A DNA stretch of 64,000 nucleotides, taken from Rhyacichthys aspro. Taxonomy: Eukaryota; Chordata; Actinopteri; Gobiiformes; Rhyacichthyidae. Within the stretch, counting starts at the first letter, position 1. The number at the start of each line of letters is the position of its first letter. This document shows positions 36,880-50,715 of the stretch, in pieces. Where the stretch lies: assembly GCA_036850595.1 (NCBI GenBank), contig CM072160.1, positions 6,651,773 through 6,715,772 on the forward strand, read 5' to 3'. The translations under genes and the position numbers were made by a program. A model generated the notes under the pieces. The model was not told where the DNA came from. It searched no databases and saw only the letters and a program-made list of their open reading frames with translations.

Positions 36880-38190
36880 AGAGTTACAGGTTAATAATGG
36901 CACCTTTTTATCTCTGGAAATGGTCCATTTAAAATGTAACATAAAATGTGATGGAAAGGATTTTTACTGTATTTTCTGTTTCTGCTGGGTTTTTTTCATC
37001 TTGGAACTATGATTGTCTGAGAGCTTTAGCCTATACATGAAAAATGTCCCTATCATTTAAACATAGTAAAATAGTGAAAAATAGGCTTCGGTAAAGATTT
37101 ACACTTTCATCCACCTCCACCTTTGTAGAGCACAATAGGTTTGTAATAAAAGGTATTTCAACTGTGTCAAGACTATTATTTTTCATGAAAGTCCTAATAA
37201 TAATGAAATGCATTCACTTTCACATACAGCAGATGTGTGGCCGACTCCAACAATGTAAATGAGAATAGGTTTTCTTATTTTGTATTTAGAAATTTAAAAC
37301 CACGTTTACACAGTAGTCACAATCATTATCTTTTAAGATAGATGATGTTGTAGGCCTATAGTTACTGTACGTCGATCAATTGTTAAGGTTTAGATGAGAA
37401 GGGAGGGAGATGTATTACCTCACTAATACAGTTATAACACAAAAACACAGTGTATTACCTGAGAAATATATTAAAATAACAATGTCTTTTCTGTTACTTA
37501 TTGCAGAATCGGCATGATTCCCTGTGAAAGGCTAAAACACAAACCTATATGTCTACATCTCAAACTCAAGGCCAAGGGCAAATGTGGCCCTTTGCAATGT
37601 TTTATTTGGCCCTCCACTACATTTGGTGAAGTTTCTTTTGGGATTTTGCACATTACCAAAAAAACAAAAGGCACTAAACTATTCTAAAGGTGTGAAATAG
37701 GAAAGAATGCCACTCAACAAAGACAAAATAACACTTAACACGTGTAACCAAAGGTGGCAAAAATGGACCTAAAATGAGGCAAAGGTGCACAAATTGAAGT
37801 GAATTCACAAAATGAAATGAAAATGAGGCATAAAATGAAAAAGTTAAAAACAAGCTGATGTGATAAAGACAATAAAGTAAAGAAAAAAACTTACATTCAA
37901 ACACTGTCAAATTTAATAAAAGCCACTCAAGTGTCACAATCTTCGGCCCCTGAAAGGATTCTTATTCACTCTCAAGGCCCCTCACCACATTGAGTCTTAC
38001 ACCACTGCTATATCCCGTAGTAAAGCAGCTATAAATGCAACAAAGCTTTTTGATCTTGCATGCAACCACAAACCTAAAGAAACCCTAACCCCACACTTGA
38101 TTGCTCTGTGTTGAAGCAATTCCTCTTGGATGCAAAGATAAATGTGAGAAGAAGACAAATTTAGAAATGACAAGGCGGGTTGTCCACTGT
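36880..38190. other. Intergenic, her8a to cab39
   Basis: AT-rich, with no supported coding region. The part from about 37548 to 38007 looks like an old nonautonomous transposon. The gene start to the right is marked by the CpG-containing stretch from about 38195. Confidence 0.5.
37548..38007. mobile_element. Degenerate hAT-like nonautonomous element (MITE-like)
   Basis: The left end reads TCTCAAACTCAAGGCC, followed by AAATGTGGCCC. The right end reads GGCCCCTCACCACATTGAGT, then CTTACACCACTG. This is the familiar arrangement of fish and mammalian hAT-type repeats: CAAACTCAAGGCC near one end, and GGCCCC followed by TTGAGT near the other in inverted orientation. The ends are imperfect inverted repeats and the interior is A/T-rich without a transposase. 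Exact edges and target-site duplication are not clear. Confidence 0.45.
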
Positions 38191-38194
38191 GTGA

Positions 38195-38476
38195 GGGTGC
38201 CCTCTGGCGGACAGCGGACAAACCTGTTGTTATGGCGGCGGCTGACCAGCGGCGGCGCTAAACTCTGCTGTAATGCCTTGGACTGAGCTGCTAACGCTGG
38301 CAGCAGACTGCTCCTGTCTGCTCTCAGAAACAACTAGGAAACAGAACCGCACAACTAACTACAGCACAAACAGGAGGAGGCGACGCACATGAAAACAAAG
38401 CACTTGTTGTTCTAAGGATCACCCGAGAAACCGTTTGGCCAAATTAAGAGGAGCTGGTGAAAACGCCATATTAAAG
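38195..38476 (+). promoter_or_regulatory. cab39: Probable cab39 promoter and noncoding first exon
   Basis: A short CpG-containing region (GGCGGCGGCTG near 38235) in AT-rich DNA, ending at a possible donor (TTAAAG then GTATCA at 38477); another good donor (GTAAGG) is at 38656. The coding exon of cab39 has an acceptor at 41741-41742, only 42 bases before its ATG, so an upstream noncoding exon is required. A CTCF-like motif is at 38198-38210. The link between this exon and cab39 is inferred. Confidence 0.4.
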
Positions 38477-41400
38477 GTATCATATCGTTTCTTAAATATT
38501 AGGCTACGAGTTGATATCTGCTTGTATGTAATGTAAATTTACTCCAGCTAAGACAGCAGTCACACCGATATCCAGTAAGCTGACACAATCAACATTAAAA
38601 CACACTGAAAGCAAGCTGGAGAGAGATGAGAAATGTTTATCCGGACTGTGATTCGGTAAGGTCGGGCATGGGCTACATTGCGCTAGCGCTGAGAGCCACT
38701 TCCAGGCCTGCTATGCTAAAAGCTAACGAGCTGGCTAATGCCACCCACATTAACATTATAACACTTTACCGGTGATAAACCAGGGATTTAGATACTAGAC
38801 GCTTTGACTAAGAAATCCAAGCTTCAAAAGTACGCAGTTGTCTCAGAGCTACATGTTTGTTTAACCCTGTGTGAGTCGACCACACACAAACACTCTGAAA
38901 GCAAACCTCGAGCACTAGTATTTGGTGAACTGTGATTGAAATCCGAGGCCACGTTTCCTCACAAATGTACTGAATAAATTTGAACATCAATTTAGATACA
39001 GGAAATGCGTTTGTTATTGGAGTTTATTTGCCTCTACTACTTCCTAAGGCGAAGAATAGCTGTCAGAGTCAGTGTTTTAGCATTGCGCAAAGTTGGCAGG
39101 CTTCACACCATCACAAACCAGACATGGAAAACTCAGAGGGGCGGTGCTCCCTACAGCTTCATGCTGGTCATATTAGGAGACAATAGCTTGGGAATAATCT
39201 CTTGTTATGTTAATCGTGGGGGTTTTATGAAGTGAAATGGTTTTAAATAAAATGGTCATTGAAAAGTATTGTCAAGACTTGGTAATTTTAGAGCATCTCG
39301 TGTTAAAAACATACTGAGACTGGCTGTGGGTCTCATTTAAACTTTTATTTGAAAGCCTTTAATGTTAGTCTTTCACATTCAGGGCCATTTTCAGCTTCCT
39401 GTAGATTTTGATCAGGTTCCCAGATATATTGATGTCGTTAATATGCAGCCTTGTTTAGTATTAATATGTGGTTTATTAATGAGAATCCTAAAAAAAAACA
39501 TAGAGAAAAAAAGCAACACAGAGAATCTAAACTAAGTAAATACATTAAAGAGACACTAAAATAAGCTAACTTTGCTAAAATGATTCAAATTATGTTAAAA
39601 AGTAACTTAAAGGGAAACAATTTGACATATTCAGTTTTTACATAAATCAGTAACCAATAAATCTTCCTGCTTGTGTGATTTCCATTTATTGGTGTGGTTA
39701 TTCCTGAATTTATCTTGATCCAGCTGCATTAAATAGACTGCTTTCTGACCAGGATAAATTGTTGTTGCTGTTTCCTTCTGTGTTTAAAGTCAGCTGCTGT
39801 GCTTCTGTGTCCTCACCGTCTGATTTTGAACCTGCCATATGTGTTTTCCCTCTTATTTGCGTCACTCATAAAGAAGCGGTGGTGCTGCCTGCTGGCAAAA
39901 TTAACGAGCATTAGCCTGTGCGAAAAGACGGATTTAGCCACCTGGCCACGCTGAGGTGTGTCTAGATAAAACGGAGATGTAAGCAAAGGGGACAAATGTG
40001 CTCAGCTTAAGCCAGGTTTGTGTTTCAGCCACCCAGTTACACCTGACATGTCATATATGATGGTTTATGTTCACGGCTCTAGTGTTGCTGTCTAAAAGTG
40101 GACTCTCTGCCAAGACATCAGAGGAGACAAGACTCTGGGTTGGGGTTAAGAGGTTACAAGATCCAGCTAGGGATCAGGTTAGTGTCAAGACTGTCTACAC
40201 ACAGAGAATTAAATACGTTTTTGAAGGCACAGTATACGTATCTTCGGAAAACTTTGTTCCCAGTTTAGCCCCGTTGTGTATTTAAGGTGCATGGGTGGGG
40301 CAGGTAACACAGTAGATAAGGGGCCTTGTTGAGTAACTAGTTAAAGAGCAACAGTGAGATATGGTTGTGTCATGACATGCGTTTGGTGATGTGCCCATCC
40401 CTTCGTTATGGTAGTTTTATCAGGGATTAAAGGTTTTCCTTCAGAATGGACTCTCAAAGGGTGCGTTTATTGACCTAAATAAAAATATGTTGGGAAATGT
40501 GTTTAGTGCCGTGGTAATGATCACAGGCCAAATGGGAATGGCTACTAGAGGTTAGACCAAGGCCTGAAGCTCGGCACGTATTTCGTTTGAAGAGATATGT
40601 CAGAGTAAATGTAACACAGTCAATGATTAACACATGCTGATGTTGGTTTAACAAGTTTAACAAAGCAATAAACAGTGAATTTACATCACCAGGAGCTTTT
40701 ACAAGATCTAAATGCAGGAAGCAGCTGTTTAATTTTACTCTCAAACCATTTGGCACTTGGGGATATTGACAAACTGATCTTTTTACTTGTCACATGTCTC
40801 CAGTACTGCTCTGATCATGAGTTATAACGACACTAGAGAGAGAGACATTTCTAGATACATTCAGATCCAGGCCTGCAATTGACTTTGATTTTAATTTACC
40901 ATTATTTTATATTAACAGTTGCTTCTAAAAAAGTGACTCTATTAAAACTAAATTTAACTTAACTTGTTTATTACACATATATACATACACGTATATTTTT
41001 ACTACATACTGTGCTTACTTGTTCTTGCTGAATGAGTAAGAAGGAGGAGTGTCAGATGACTGTGTGCTCAGGGTGTTGCAAATCTCACTGCTTTTTTATA
41101 TGTTACATTTATGATATCACATTTTGTTGTGAGACACTATACTGTGGGGCTGCTAGATTCGAAAATATGATATGAAAAATCATAATCACAATTATTATTA
41201 TTAGTCATTATTGAAATTACAATCATTTTACACAATTACTTATTTGCTTTGGAAACAATTGACTTTGGTTGGATTTATTGAACAAAACTTCTCCTTAAAA
41301 TAAATAATATATTCAAACGTATAAATTGTAAAGAAATAATAATTAAGATAAATAAGATCAACAATGTAGTTCACTTATGTAAACAAACTTGTAAAAAAAC

Positions 41401-41784
41401 AAGGAACAAATAAAAGTAATAATTGTTTTTTTTTTCTTAATGACATAGGTTTTGTGATTGTTGGGAGTCGAAATTGAAATTAAAAATTCAATTCATTGCA
41501 CAGCCCTTCTCTACTGTAATCCACTTTTGGGCTGTGTTCTCTTGTCTTCTCTTGTCAGACTTGTTTCAACCACTGAAAGGCAGTGTGTTTACAATAATCT
41601 TCTTGCCACAAACTGTATTTGTTACCACGTTACAATAAACGCTGGTAAAGCTGCCACTGTATAACAAGTACTTAGTGCAGTAATAGCTTGTCATAGCAGT
41701 CTCATTGCGGCTCTGATCCAGCTGACTGATCTCACTCCGCAGGGGGATTGGCCGCTGCCTGGTTGCTCGTGGTAACTTTCCACA

Positions 41785-44700
41785 ATGCCTTTCCCCTTTG
41801 GCAAGTCCCACAAGTCGCCGGCGGACATCGTCAAGAACCTGAAAGACAGCATGACGGTGCTGGAGAAGCATGACATCTCAGACAAAAAGGCAGAAAAGGT
41901 GAAAAGACGTTCGGTTCTTACTTCTGCTACTAGACAAATACATATTATTTTGAAAATGCTTAATGTTTGCTGCGTATTTACGTAGCTCCCATTCTACAGC
42001 ACCATTACAGGAATGCAAACAAGGGATAAAAAATGTCATAGAGCCGGTTTTAGTTTGAATTCTCTGGGTTGACTTTTAGTAGAGGTATACAAAAAAAAGG
42101 TTGTTTGCTGATGATCATCTTTCTTGAAGGAAAACAAAGCAGGATCCTAGATGAAGTACACCTTTGGGGATACTACAATTTCTAAAACACTAATACAGAC
42201 ATCTTAAAATGGAAAACAATAGTCATGGACATTACTTGAATCTGACTTTATCAAGCTTAGCTCTAGTTAAAACTTCGTCTTCATTCACGTCGACTGATTT
42301 AAATATTTGTATACACAGGCTACAGAGGAGGTGTCAAAAAGCCTGGTTGCCATGAAGGAGATCTTGTATGGCACGAATGAGAAAGAGCCCCAGACAGAAG
42401 CAGTGGCCCAGCTCGCCCAGGAGCTTTATAACAGCGGCTTGCTCAGCACCCTCGTCGCAGACCTGCAGCTCATCGATTTTGAGGTGAGACTTGGTGGTTC
42501 GTGAATAGTAGGAAGTCCATAGACTGGTCACATACACTGAGTCACATGTGAAACTGACACAAACAAATATGTCCAAACGTGAAATGCATGTGCTGTTGGA
42601 AGGAAGTGTTGTTGATATGTGGGTAAACTCACGTCATCATGCAATATGTCAGACTGTGTGGGAACTGCTGCAGACAGCTTCCCTGAGTCACCTTTTTGAA
42701 GAATGACTCACCGGTTGTGTGATCTCTCTTCCTCTATTTCCCTCTCTCATCCTCTCTCCCTGTGGACAGCACGCTCTGGTCAGGAATAGTAGCAATTTGA
42801 GAAATGTGCGCACACTTGTTGTTAGTGTGACATCTTTGTTTATTTCTGAGCATGTCACCACTGTCCTTGCCACTATCTGGAGAGGACATCAGTGCTTTCA
42901 CGCTTTTGTAAGACATGTGATTAATAAAAGTTGTACAGTGGGATCTTTAAAACTGTATACATTAACTTTTTTTTTCATGAAGTGTCTTTGGTTTTTTTTC
43001 CCCTTATCTTTTTCCACCAGGGTAAGAAAGATGTGGCTCAGATTTTTAACAACATCCTTAGGCGTCAGATTGGTACTCGGACACCCACAGTGGAATACCT
43101 CTGCACCCAGCAGAATATACTCTTCATGCTGCTAAAAGGGTGAGTGTGCAGATACCTAGACTTGCATAAATGTGTTATAAATGGCCGCTCTCAAACCAAT
43201 ATTCTGTACGGCCTAGATACCAATGCTCAGGTAACAGCAGTATGAGTCTTCTACTTAGCATCTGCCTGACCCTTTCTCTCTACATAACAATGATAAGTGT
43301 ATTGTTACTGTAAACAAGGCTCTGCTAGTGTAAGAGGCCCTCAAAACCCAAAAGTAATTGGATATAAGAAAAAAATCAACATGGGGCTACAATCTGTGCG
43401 TGGTTCATGAAAAATGGTAAAAAGAGAGAGTACCCAAATACTACTTGTACCCATTTTTTCTGGCTTTAGCGCAATTAATGTCATTTGTTGCTTTTGTGTG
43501 CAGGTATGAGTCTCCAGAGATAGCTCTAAATTGCGGGATCATGTTGCGGGAGTGCATTAGACACGAACCACTGGCCAAAATCACACTCTGGTCGGAGCAG
43601 TTCTACGACTTCTTCAGATATGTGGAGATGTCCACATTTGACATAGCCTCTGATGCATTTGCCACTTTCAAAGTAAGTCTAAGGCCCACTCCTTTTAGGC
43701 TTAGCAAAAAACTAGCAACAAGCATAAAAACAGTATTACAAATTATGGAGATATTCTGTCATTTACGCAGCTCATAGTTACACATACGACTTTGACACAG
43801 AAAGTAGGACGAGAAATGTCATTCAAAATCATATGAGCAGCATATATATCGTATCACAGCACTCACACATATTAAAATAAAAATAGTGCTGGATTATTAA
43901 ATTATTCAAATCATGCCTTCCACGCATTCAGGGTCCGTTTGCATGGTGTTGCCTTTATTGGATTGAGAGTTTTTTTCCTGTGATAGGACAGTGTATTAAC
44001 AATTATCTGATGTATGTTATTAGTCCAAATATGTAATGGATAAATCAGTGCCATCTGTTTGTCCACAAATACAATTCGTATTCCTATATTTAACATTAAC
44101 ATAGTTTTTGGATGATAATTATGTTGTTGATTAATTAAGTTGTTAATAATCACGTTCTAGGACCTCCTCACGAGACACAAGCTACTGAGTGCAGAGTTTC
44201 TGGAGCAGCATTATGACAAAGTAAGTACCACAATTGTTTATGTGTGATGTAGTTTTTTTTTTCTAACCCTCTTTAGCAAAATGATATAAGTAAATACAAA
44301 ATACCTAAAAATGCTGGGTTTAGATAACGCACTATGGTTTTTCTTTGGATCTCTTTAATTGGCTCTTATTACACTAAATCCGTGTCTCTCTCTCTCTTTT
44401 ATAACATCATGTCACCAGACATTTGGTACATAATTTGCCATCTGTGAACACAAAGTAACTGTCAATCTGTGTGAAAAAATCTCTCATTTTCTTGTCATTG
44501 TGTTTCAATACAAGACACAGATACAATTGTGAAAACTGCTTCTTCAGTGATGACTGTAGCCTCAAACTACGATCTATTGATGCCTTCTTTGTCTCACTTT
44601 CTCTGTTTGTAGTTCTTTAGTGAATATGAGAAGCTACTGCACTCAGAAAACTACGTGACTAAAAGGCAGTCCCTCAAGGTAAGGACCCCAGGTCATGCCT

Positions 44701-45345
44701 CAGTAAGAAGGTCTCATGTAGTGGTGCAACTCAATTCAGAAAGCTATTTAAAGATGCTCGCTGTAGAGGATTGGGTTTCACCAAAACCTTTCTGTCTGCA
44801 TTATTGTGTTATGACTGCCCTCTTGTGGTGAGAGCATGTATTTCACAGAATATTTCATGTATTCTTTTCTTTAAATCATTTGATCTTTGACTTTAATATA
44901 CTTGCAAATACTCAGTTTTCTATCTGTAATTTATTTAGTTACTGGGGGAGCTGCTTCTCGACCGGCACAATTTCACCATAATGACAAAGTACATCAGCAA
45001 ACCTGAGAATCTCAAACTCATGATGAATCTACTACGTGACAAGAGTCGCAACATCCAGTTTGAGGCTTTTCATGTTTTTAAGGTAAAGCTCAGGCACTTG
45101 TTACAACACTGTGACATTTTGGGTAAATATTTTCAAAATGTTGTTTTTCTTGTTAGGTGTTTGTGGCCAACCCCAACAAGACACAGCCAATCCTTGACAT
45201 CCTGCTGAAGAACCAGACCAAACTCATTGAGTTTCTCAGCAAGTTTCAGAACGACAGAACGGAGGACGAACAATTCAATGATGAAAAGACATACCTGGTC
45301 AAACAGATCAGGGACCTGAAAAGGCCTCCCCCTCAGGAGGCCTAA
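41785..45345 (+). CDS. cab39: Calcium-binding protein 39 (MO25-alpha)
   Basis: A cytosolic helical-repeat scaffold that, with the pseudokinase STRAD, activates the kinase LKB1 (STK11); it also binds other STE20-type kinases. Eight coding exons: 41785-41898, 42319-42483, 43021-43139, 43504-43672, 44161-44220, 44613-44678, 44939-45082, 45157-45345. They give 341 residues, the same length as human CAB39 and nearly identical to it as remembered, from MPFPFGKSHKSPADIVKNL to RDLKRPPPQEA. The sequence is all helix-rich Mo25 repeat, without signal peptide or membrane segment. The ATG lies in a weak-to-moderate context 42 bases after the acceptor at 41742. CAB39 rather than CAB39L is favoured by this identity and by itm2c next door, as in human 2q37. 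No oddity is seen in the coding part. Confidence 0.95.
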
Positions 45346-47137
45346 GGACTGGTGTGCACATGGAAGGAGGAGCCACCAGGACCATGTCTGCTTAATGGAC
45401 TCTTCAGCAGCTGCCGTTCTGGTTTCTGAACAAAAATTGTGGAAACAAATGAGAAACTAACAACAAACATCCCCAAATCAACTCATCAAATGTTGCCAGC
45501 TCCTCTGCTCCTCATTGAACATTTGATTAGTTTTCCTTTCCATTGTTTTTTTTTTTTTCTTTAAAGGAAATAAGAAAAAAAAGAATAGATGCTGCTGCTT
45601 TCTTGCACACTGAAACATGTAAGTGTCCAGTCCACCAGACAAGGAGACAGGCTAAATAAGACAGGCTTTCTCTTTGAAACACACCAATGAAAAAGTAGAA
45701 AGAAGTTTACATGCATATGTATACACAACGCAAAACATGCACACATATACTGCAAAAGTATTGGCTAGTTGTCATGGAAATGGTACGAGTAAGTTGGTGT
45801 GTTTGCTGCATGCCTTGAACTGTGACAGATCCAGTATCAGTCCTCAGTGGCCTGGCCAGTCTGGCTCCAGTTTTCAGAAACGCATGCTCATCAAACAACT
45901 GCTGCAGTTCATGTCTATGCCTTCATCCTATTGAGCATCAGTGGTTCATGGAAATGATTCAAGGGACAAGCTCTCAAGATGCCATCACAGAACCATTAAC
46001 CCCGTGTGTGCTCTGCTCTGACACAACACTGGACGCACACGAGGGAAGAAGGAGGGATGTGAGCCATGAATTTGGTGAAGCCAGAGTTGGGTCTCTTCTT
46101 TGTTTTCTGGGACAGGGTTAACATGTACATATGCCTTTTTTGCTTTGTAGATTTTGTTTAACCTTGACATATGGATATATATTATATATATATATTACCT
46201 TAAGCATCACGTTTTTGGTTTATTGTAACCCAACTTTCCAGACCACAAAAGTTAAGTGACATTGTTTTCACATTTCATTTCATTTGCTGCTGAAATGGTT
46301 GCTGGTGGGTTTCTTTGTACATAACTTAAGGGCCAGCTCACATTTAGCTAACCTATAGGATATTAACAATTGTACAGCAGAGGAATGTCATGCTATTAGC
46401 TCAGACTCTGTTTATCCTGTTTTTATTCTCCATTGACGTTTTGAGCATCTTTTCAACTGCTAGGATGGTGGATGGAGCAGAGGGGTGAGCAGTGCAGGAA
46501 GGGTTTGGGAGAGCATTAACTAAAACATTAAAGCCTGTGTGTTTGTGCACTTTGTGAGGTGCTAACTGGAGTCAAAGATGGTGTGATTTTCCTGTGTCTC
46601 TTACTCAACACTTCGCTGGTTGCCTGAGAGTGATGTGTAGCCGGACTTTGGCAACTTGGCACGCCATATTTACTCTCCCTTTCTTTTCCATTATGAAGCC
46701 TTTCTCTTTAACTGGTTTATAATTCATTAATTCCAGTACAATTACAAGTGCAAAGCATTGTTGCTAGCTGAGGTTTTTGGGCATGTTTCTGCTGAATGCT
46801 ACTAAAACCACAATTTTGTTCAATAGCAGTGAATTGCACGGCCCATATAAGAGTTACACTTTCAAACAGCCACAATACAATGCAGTCTCAGCCTGGATAC
46901 CATTTAAAGTCATTGGGCTTGCATGCTCCGCCATTGGCTCTGCATGATGCTGTACTAAAGACATTGTACTGGAATTGTTAATATTGCCCAAGTAAGTATT
47001 TAACTTATTAAGGTGACAAAAGATCAATCTCCTCTTAACTATATGGCTTTATGCTGACTTTGACTCCAGTTTCAGCAGAGCGTGTGGGTGGGTGCTTTCT
47101 GAAGTGTCAAAGGCCTGGGCCCTACAATAAAAATAAA
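45346..47137 (+). other. cab39: cab39 3' UTR, ending at AATAAA signals
   Basis: About 1.8 kb between the cab39 stop and a pair of AATAAA signals at 47126-47131 and 47132-47137. No other coding region is supported here. The length is inferred from these signals. Confidence 0.5.
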
Positions 47138-47479
47138 GATTAAAAAAAGGGGGAATAAAACTATTTGGGTTGTCTTCTGTCTTAAATACATTGTGTTTAG
47201 CTGTGGACACCATGAAGGTATGAATGGATTTAGATTCTGCATATCAGATTAAGTTGTGGCTGTGATTGATAAAAGAGGTATAACAGGGTAATACAGGCTT
47301 ATTAAACTCGTCAGTATGTCCGGCCATGTGTTTTCAGAAGCCACCACATTGGTTTTGAAGCCTGAAGTGATATAAAGAGAATAATAGGCCTACTAGAATG
47401 AGTTATATTTTGTAGTGTTACATAGTATGCCCTTTACAACTAGCCCTTATGTGGATCTATTGTGTACTGGACAGAATAT

Positions 47480-47714
47480 TCCAAAGCGTACTTTAGTGAA
47501 GAGCGCCCCCGCAGAGCGCAGCGGACTAGTCCTTTAAAGGCAGAAAAAAAGGAAAACTGCACACTTCCGGTGTGAAACATAAAAACAGACAGAGGAGCAT
47601 CTCAGGGAAGAGAAGAGGGCTGCCCTTCCACATAGAGGGTATTTCAGAAAGGTGCACATTTAGCGCAAAGCCAGCTGAACCCAAGCTGCTGGTGACATCC
47701 AGTGACACCGAGCC
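47480..47714 (+). promoter_or_regulatory. itm2c: itm2c promoter and 5' UTR
   Basis: A G/C-richer stretch with an ETS-type ACTTCCGG at 47563-47570, about 150 bases before the ATG at 47715. The start site was not determined. No TATA box was noticed. Confidence 0.35.
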
Positions 47715-50700
47715 ATGGTGAAGATCAGTTTTCAGTCTGTCGCGGGACAGAAAGGAGAAAAGGAGAACGATGGCGACAAAACCGAAATACTTATCCCTCA
47801 TCCGCTGGTGAGTAGCGCCTAGATGCCACTGTCAATGTTGTATATCTTCCATGGCTGTTATTGTTATCCTAAAAGGGTACTTATATAAGCGGGGGCTGCT
47901 CCCCTGCCGGGGCTTTAGGAGGGCATCCTGCACCTGCGCAGCCATCAGCAGCAGGGGCTTGACAGCATCTATCGCCATTTGGCTCTAAACAAAACAGTCA
48001 TTGGTGTGGTGGGTTTCTCTCTGCGCCAGTGCGCCACTTCCAGTCTTAAAGAATGTTTCTACAACGTGAAGATGCATATTCTTTGATAAAAAGAACAGAG
48101 GATGACAAAAGATCAAATCTGACCACAAAGAGCATTTACCAGAGCTGACGATGTTTTCCTTAAATAGAAACATAAATAGGTCTCTATTTTAGGAAAAAGC
48201 ACAATAAAGAAAATGCAAATTGCACACGGTTTGCAGTGTAGCATAAGATTATTGTTCTGCAGCTCTAGGAAAACAGAGCTTTGAACTTTGCTGTAGCAGC
48301 AAACCCTGCAGCTTGTGCTTATCTCAGGTTCACGGCTGACCCTGAAGAATTAGACCCAGAGGGATAGATAGTTCATTAGGCATGCACACAGTGGATAATC
48401 CAAAAGTTGAGTTGCAGATTGGCTGTCTGACTTTGAAACCTGTTTATCCAAATGTATTGAACAGAGACAAACAGGCATGGTGGTGTGTCACGCTCTCAGC
48501 TGGTGTGAAAGGGCTCCATTTGGGTAAGAGAACACAAAGAACTGAGTTTGACAGAAGTGTGTGTTCGCACATACACAGTCGTCTGCCTGTCCTTATGCGC
48601 CCTCCAAATGCTACCACAGACTCCAGCAAGTGAAGAGATGGCTTTAGCAGAACAGCCTGTGTTTTAGGCCAAGACTGCTGATATCTGAAGTGAAATGTAC
48701 AGAATGTCTTGTACTGCAGATGCTGCTCAACAAAGGCAATGCTTTGCAGTTATTGTGCCTCTTTTTTATGATAAAACATGCTCAAAAACTGTCATCATCT
48801 TTCTTTGAAGTTTCCTCAGAGAGACACAGCACACTGCTATTATTTTCTCTAAAATCACTGATGAACAATTGTGTCTGTACAAAGGCAGCAGTACACAGTG
48901 TACAAACTGCACACACTTCTTCATTGGTCTGATTTTGTGTGGTGTTTACTACGCTGTGTAGTGCCACTCTGCCAACACAGGTTGGGCGCGTGGCGTAGGC
49001 AGATGGGCTGCGAGACTGAAGGCGTTTGGGAAGATTACTCATCGTCTCACACTAGTTTTCACATCCACATGTCTGTCAGCTCTTCCTCTCGCTGAGCTCC
49101 CTACACTTTCATGTACTGCTTAAAAGCTCTGCCGTTCATGTAGTATCTATTTTATCCTTCAGTTAATTTGGGTCATTTTAGTCACACTGACAATGAGTAA
49201 GCAGTAAGTGGACTGATTCTGTCAGACTGAAGCTGTCTGTAAATGCTTTTAGCACTTTCTTTGAGCATTAACACTTACTTCTTTTTTGTTCGTGTGTTCA
49301 CCAGGATGAGGAGGAGCTTGTTCTGCCGCTGAGGCCCAAAAAGTCTCCTCTCAATGGCCTATGCTGCCTGACATTTGGCCTGGTTGTCTTCATGGCCGGT
49401 CTGGTCCTGGCCTCTATCTATGTCTACCGCTACTACTTTATACCTCATGTAAGGAGCATATAAAGTTAAACTGTGTGTTGGTTGTTGTTCATCTCTTTCT
49501 GTCGCCTATTACATGATTGTTATGTTCTGTTTGTCTCATCTGTGTGCAGATCCCAGAGGAAAACCTGTTTCACTGCAGGGTGCTGTATGAAGACTCTGTG
49601 TACGCCCCACTGCGTGGGCGCCAGGAGCTCGAGGAAAATGTTGGCATCTACTTGGGCGATAACTACGAGAAGATCTCTGTGCCTGTACCTCACTTTGGAG
49701 GCAGTGACCCAGCTGACATTATCCACGACTTCCACAGGGTGAGGAAAGACTATACATGCTGTGTCTTGATTTAATTTACATATTATCTTTCAAAATTTCA
49801 GTTTGTAATGGAGAATTTATCCTTTTCAGGGACTGACAGCCTATCATGACATTGCTTTGGACAAGTGCTATGTTATTGAGCTCAATACCACCATCGTTAT
49901 GCCTCCTCGAAACCTCTGGGAACTTCTCATCAATGTCAAGGTAAGACAAGCGCACTTTAGAAAACCTAAAGATTCAAATATATATTGGCCAAAAGGAGAT
50001 AGCATGGTGCGATATTACAATGCAAATAGTCATAGCATTAAGAGGACATGCCCAAAGTCCAAAGGAAAAAGAGTCAACAACCAAACATAATGTTTCTCCA
50101 AATGTACATATACATTGTCTGTGCCTCCAAAATATGGCTCTAATTTGACATTGCAGATCTGCACATAGTTACAACACATTTTCTTACACTGTTTATGGCA
50201 CATCTACAGAAGAAGGCGTTCTACATTTTTCATATTTAAAACAGAGGTGTTTTGTGTCAGAGTGAGTAAAGCTGATAAAAAGACCTCATAGAAACATTTT
50301 TTTTTCTTGAAGAAGGGGACATACTTGCCTCAGACCTACATCATCCATGAAGAGATGGTCGTGACTGGAAAAGTGCACAACATGCGTCAGCTGGGACCCT
50401 TCATTTATCGCCTGTGCAACGGGAAAGACACGTACCGCTTAAGCCGCCGTGTCACCCGCAGACGTAAGTTGGGGATAACAGAAATATCTCATAATTCATA
50501 TACTTAAAGCCTTTAATCTCAGTGGCTTTGCATCTGAAAAAAGAAAGGGTTATACTGATGCAAACTGTTCAGCACAAACAGATCAAGGAAGCGCCACATT
50601 CGCCCTGTGTTTTCTCTTAACAGGCCTCAACAAGCGTGAGACCAAGGACTGCCACCGCATCCGTCACTTTGAAAATACATTTGTGGTGGAGACGGTTATC

Positions 50701-50715
50701 TGCGATGAAGCGTAA
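47715..50715 (+). CDS. itm2c: Integral membrane protein 2C (BRI3), BRICHOS family
   Basis: A type II membrane protein of 259 residues (human ITM2C 267). Six exons: 47715-47807, 49305-49448, 49550-49738, 49830-49940, 50313-50463, 50624-50715. The start MVKISFQ is identical to human ITM2C. A single membrane segment lies near residues 50-72 (LCCLTFGLVVFMAGLVLASI), after a basic RPKK. The BRICHOS domain follows, with FGGSDPADIIHDFHRGLTAYHD and LDKCYVIELNTTIV. A furin-type site, LNKR, ends at R234. Cleavage would release a 25-residue C-terminal peptide with two Cys, like the peptide cut from BRI2 (ITM2B). ITM2 proteins are known to bind and restrain APP processing. ITM2C rather than ITM2B or ITM2A is supported by the sequence and by cab39 upstream. 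Confidence 0.95.

Noticed and set aside
41785..45345. Calling this gene cab39l
   Set aside because: The protein follows CAB39 almost residue for residue as I recall it, and the itm2c neighbour supports CAB39.
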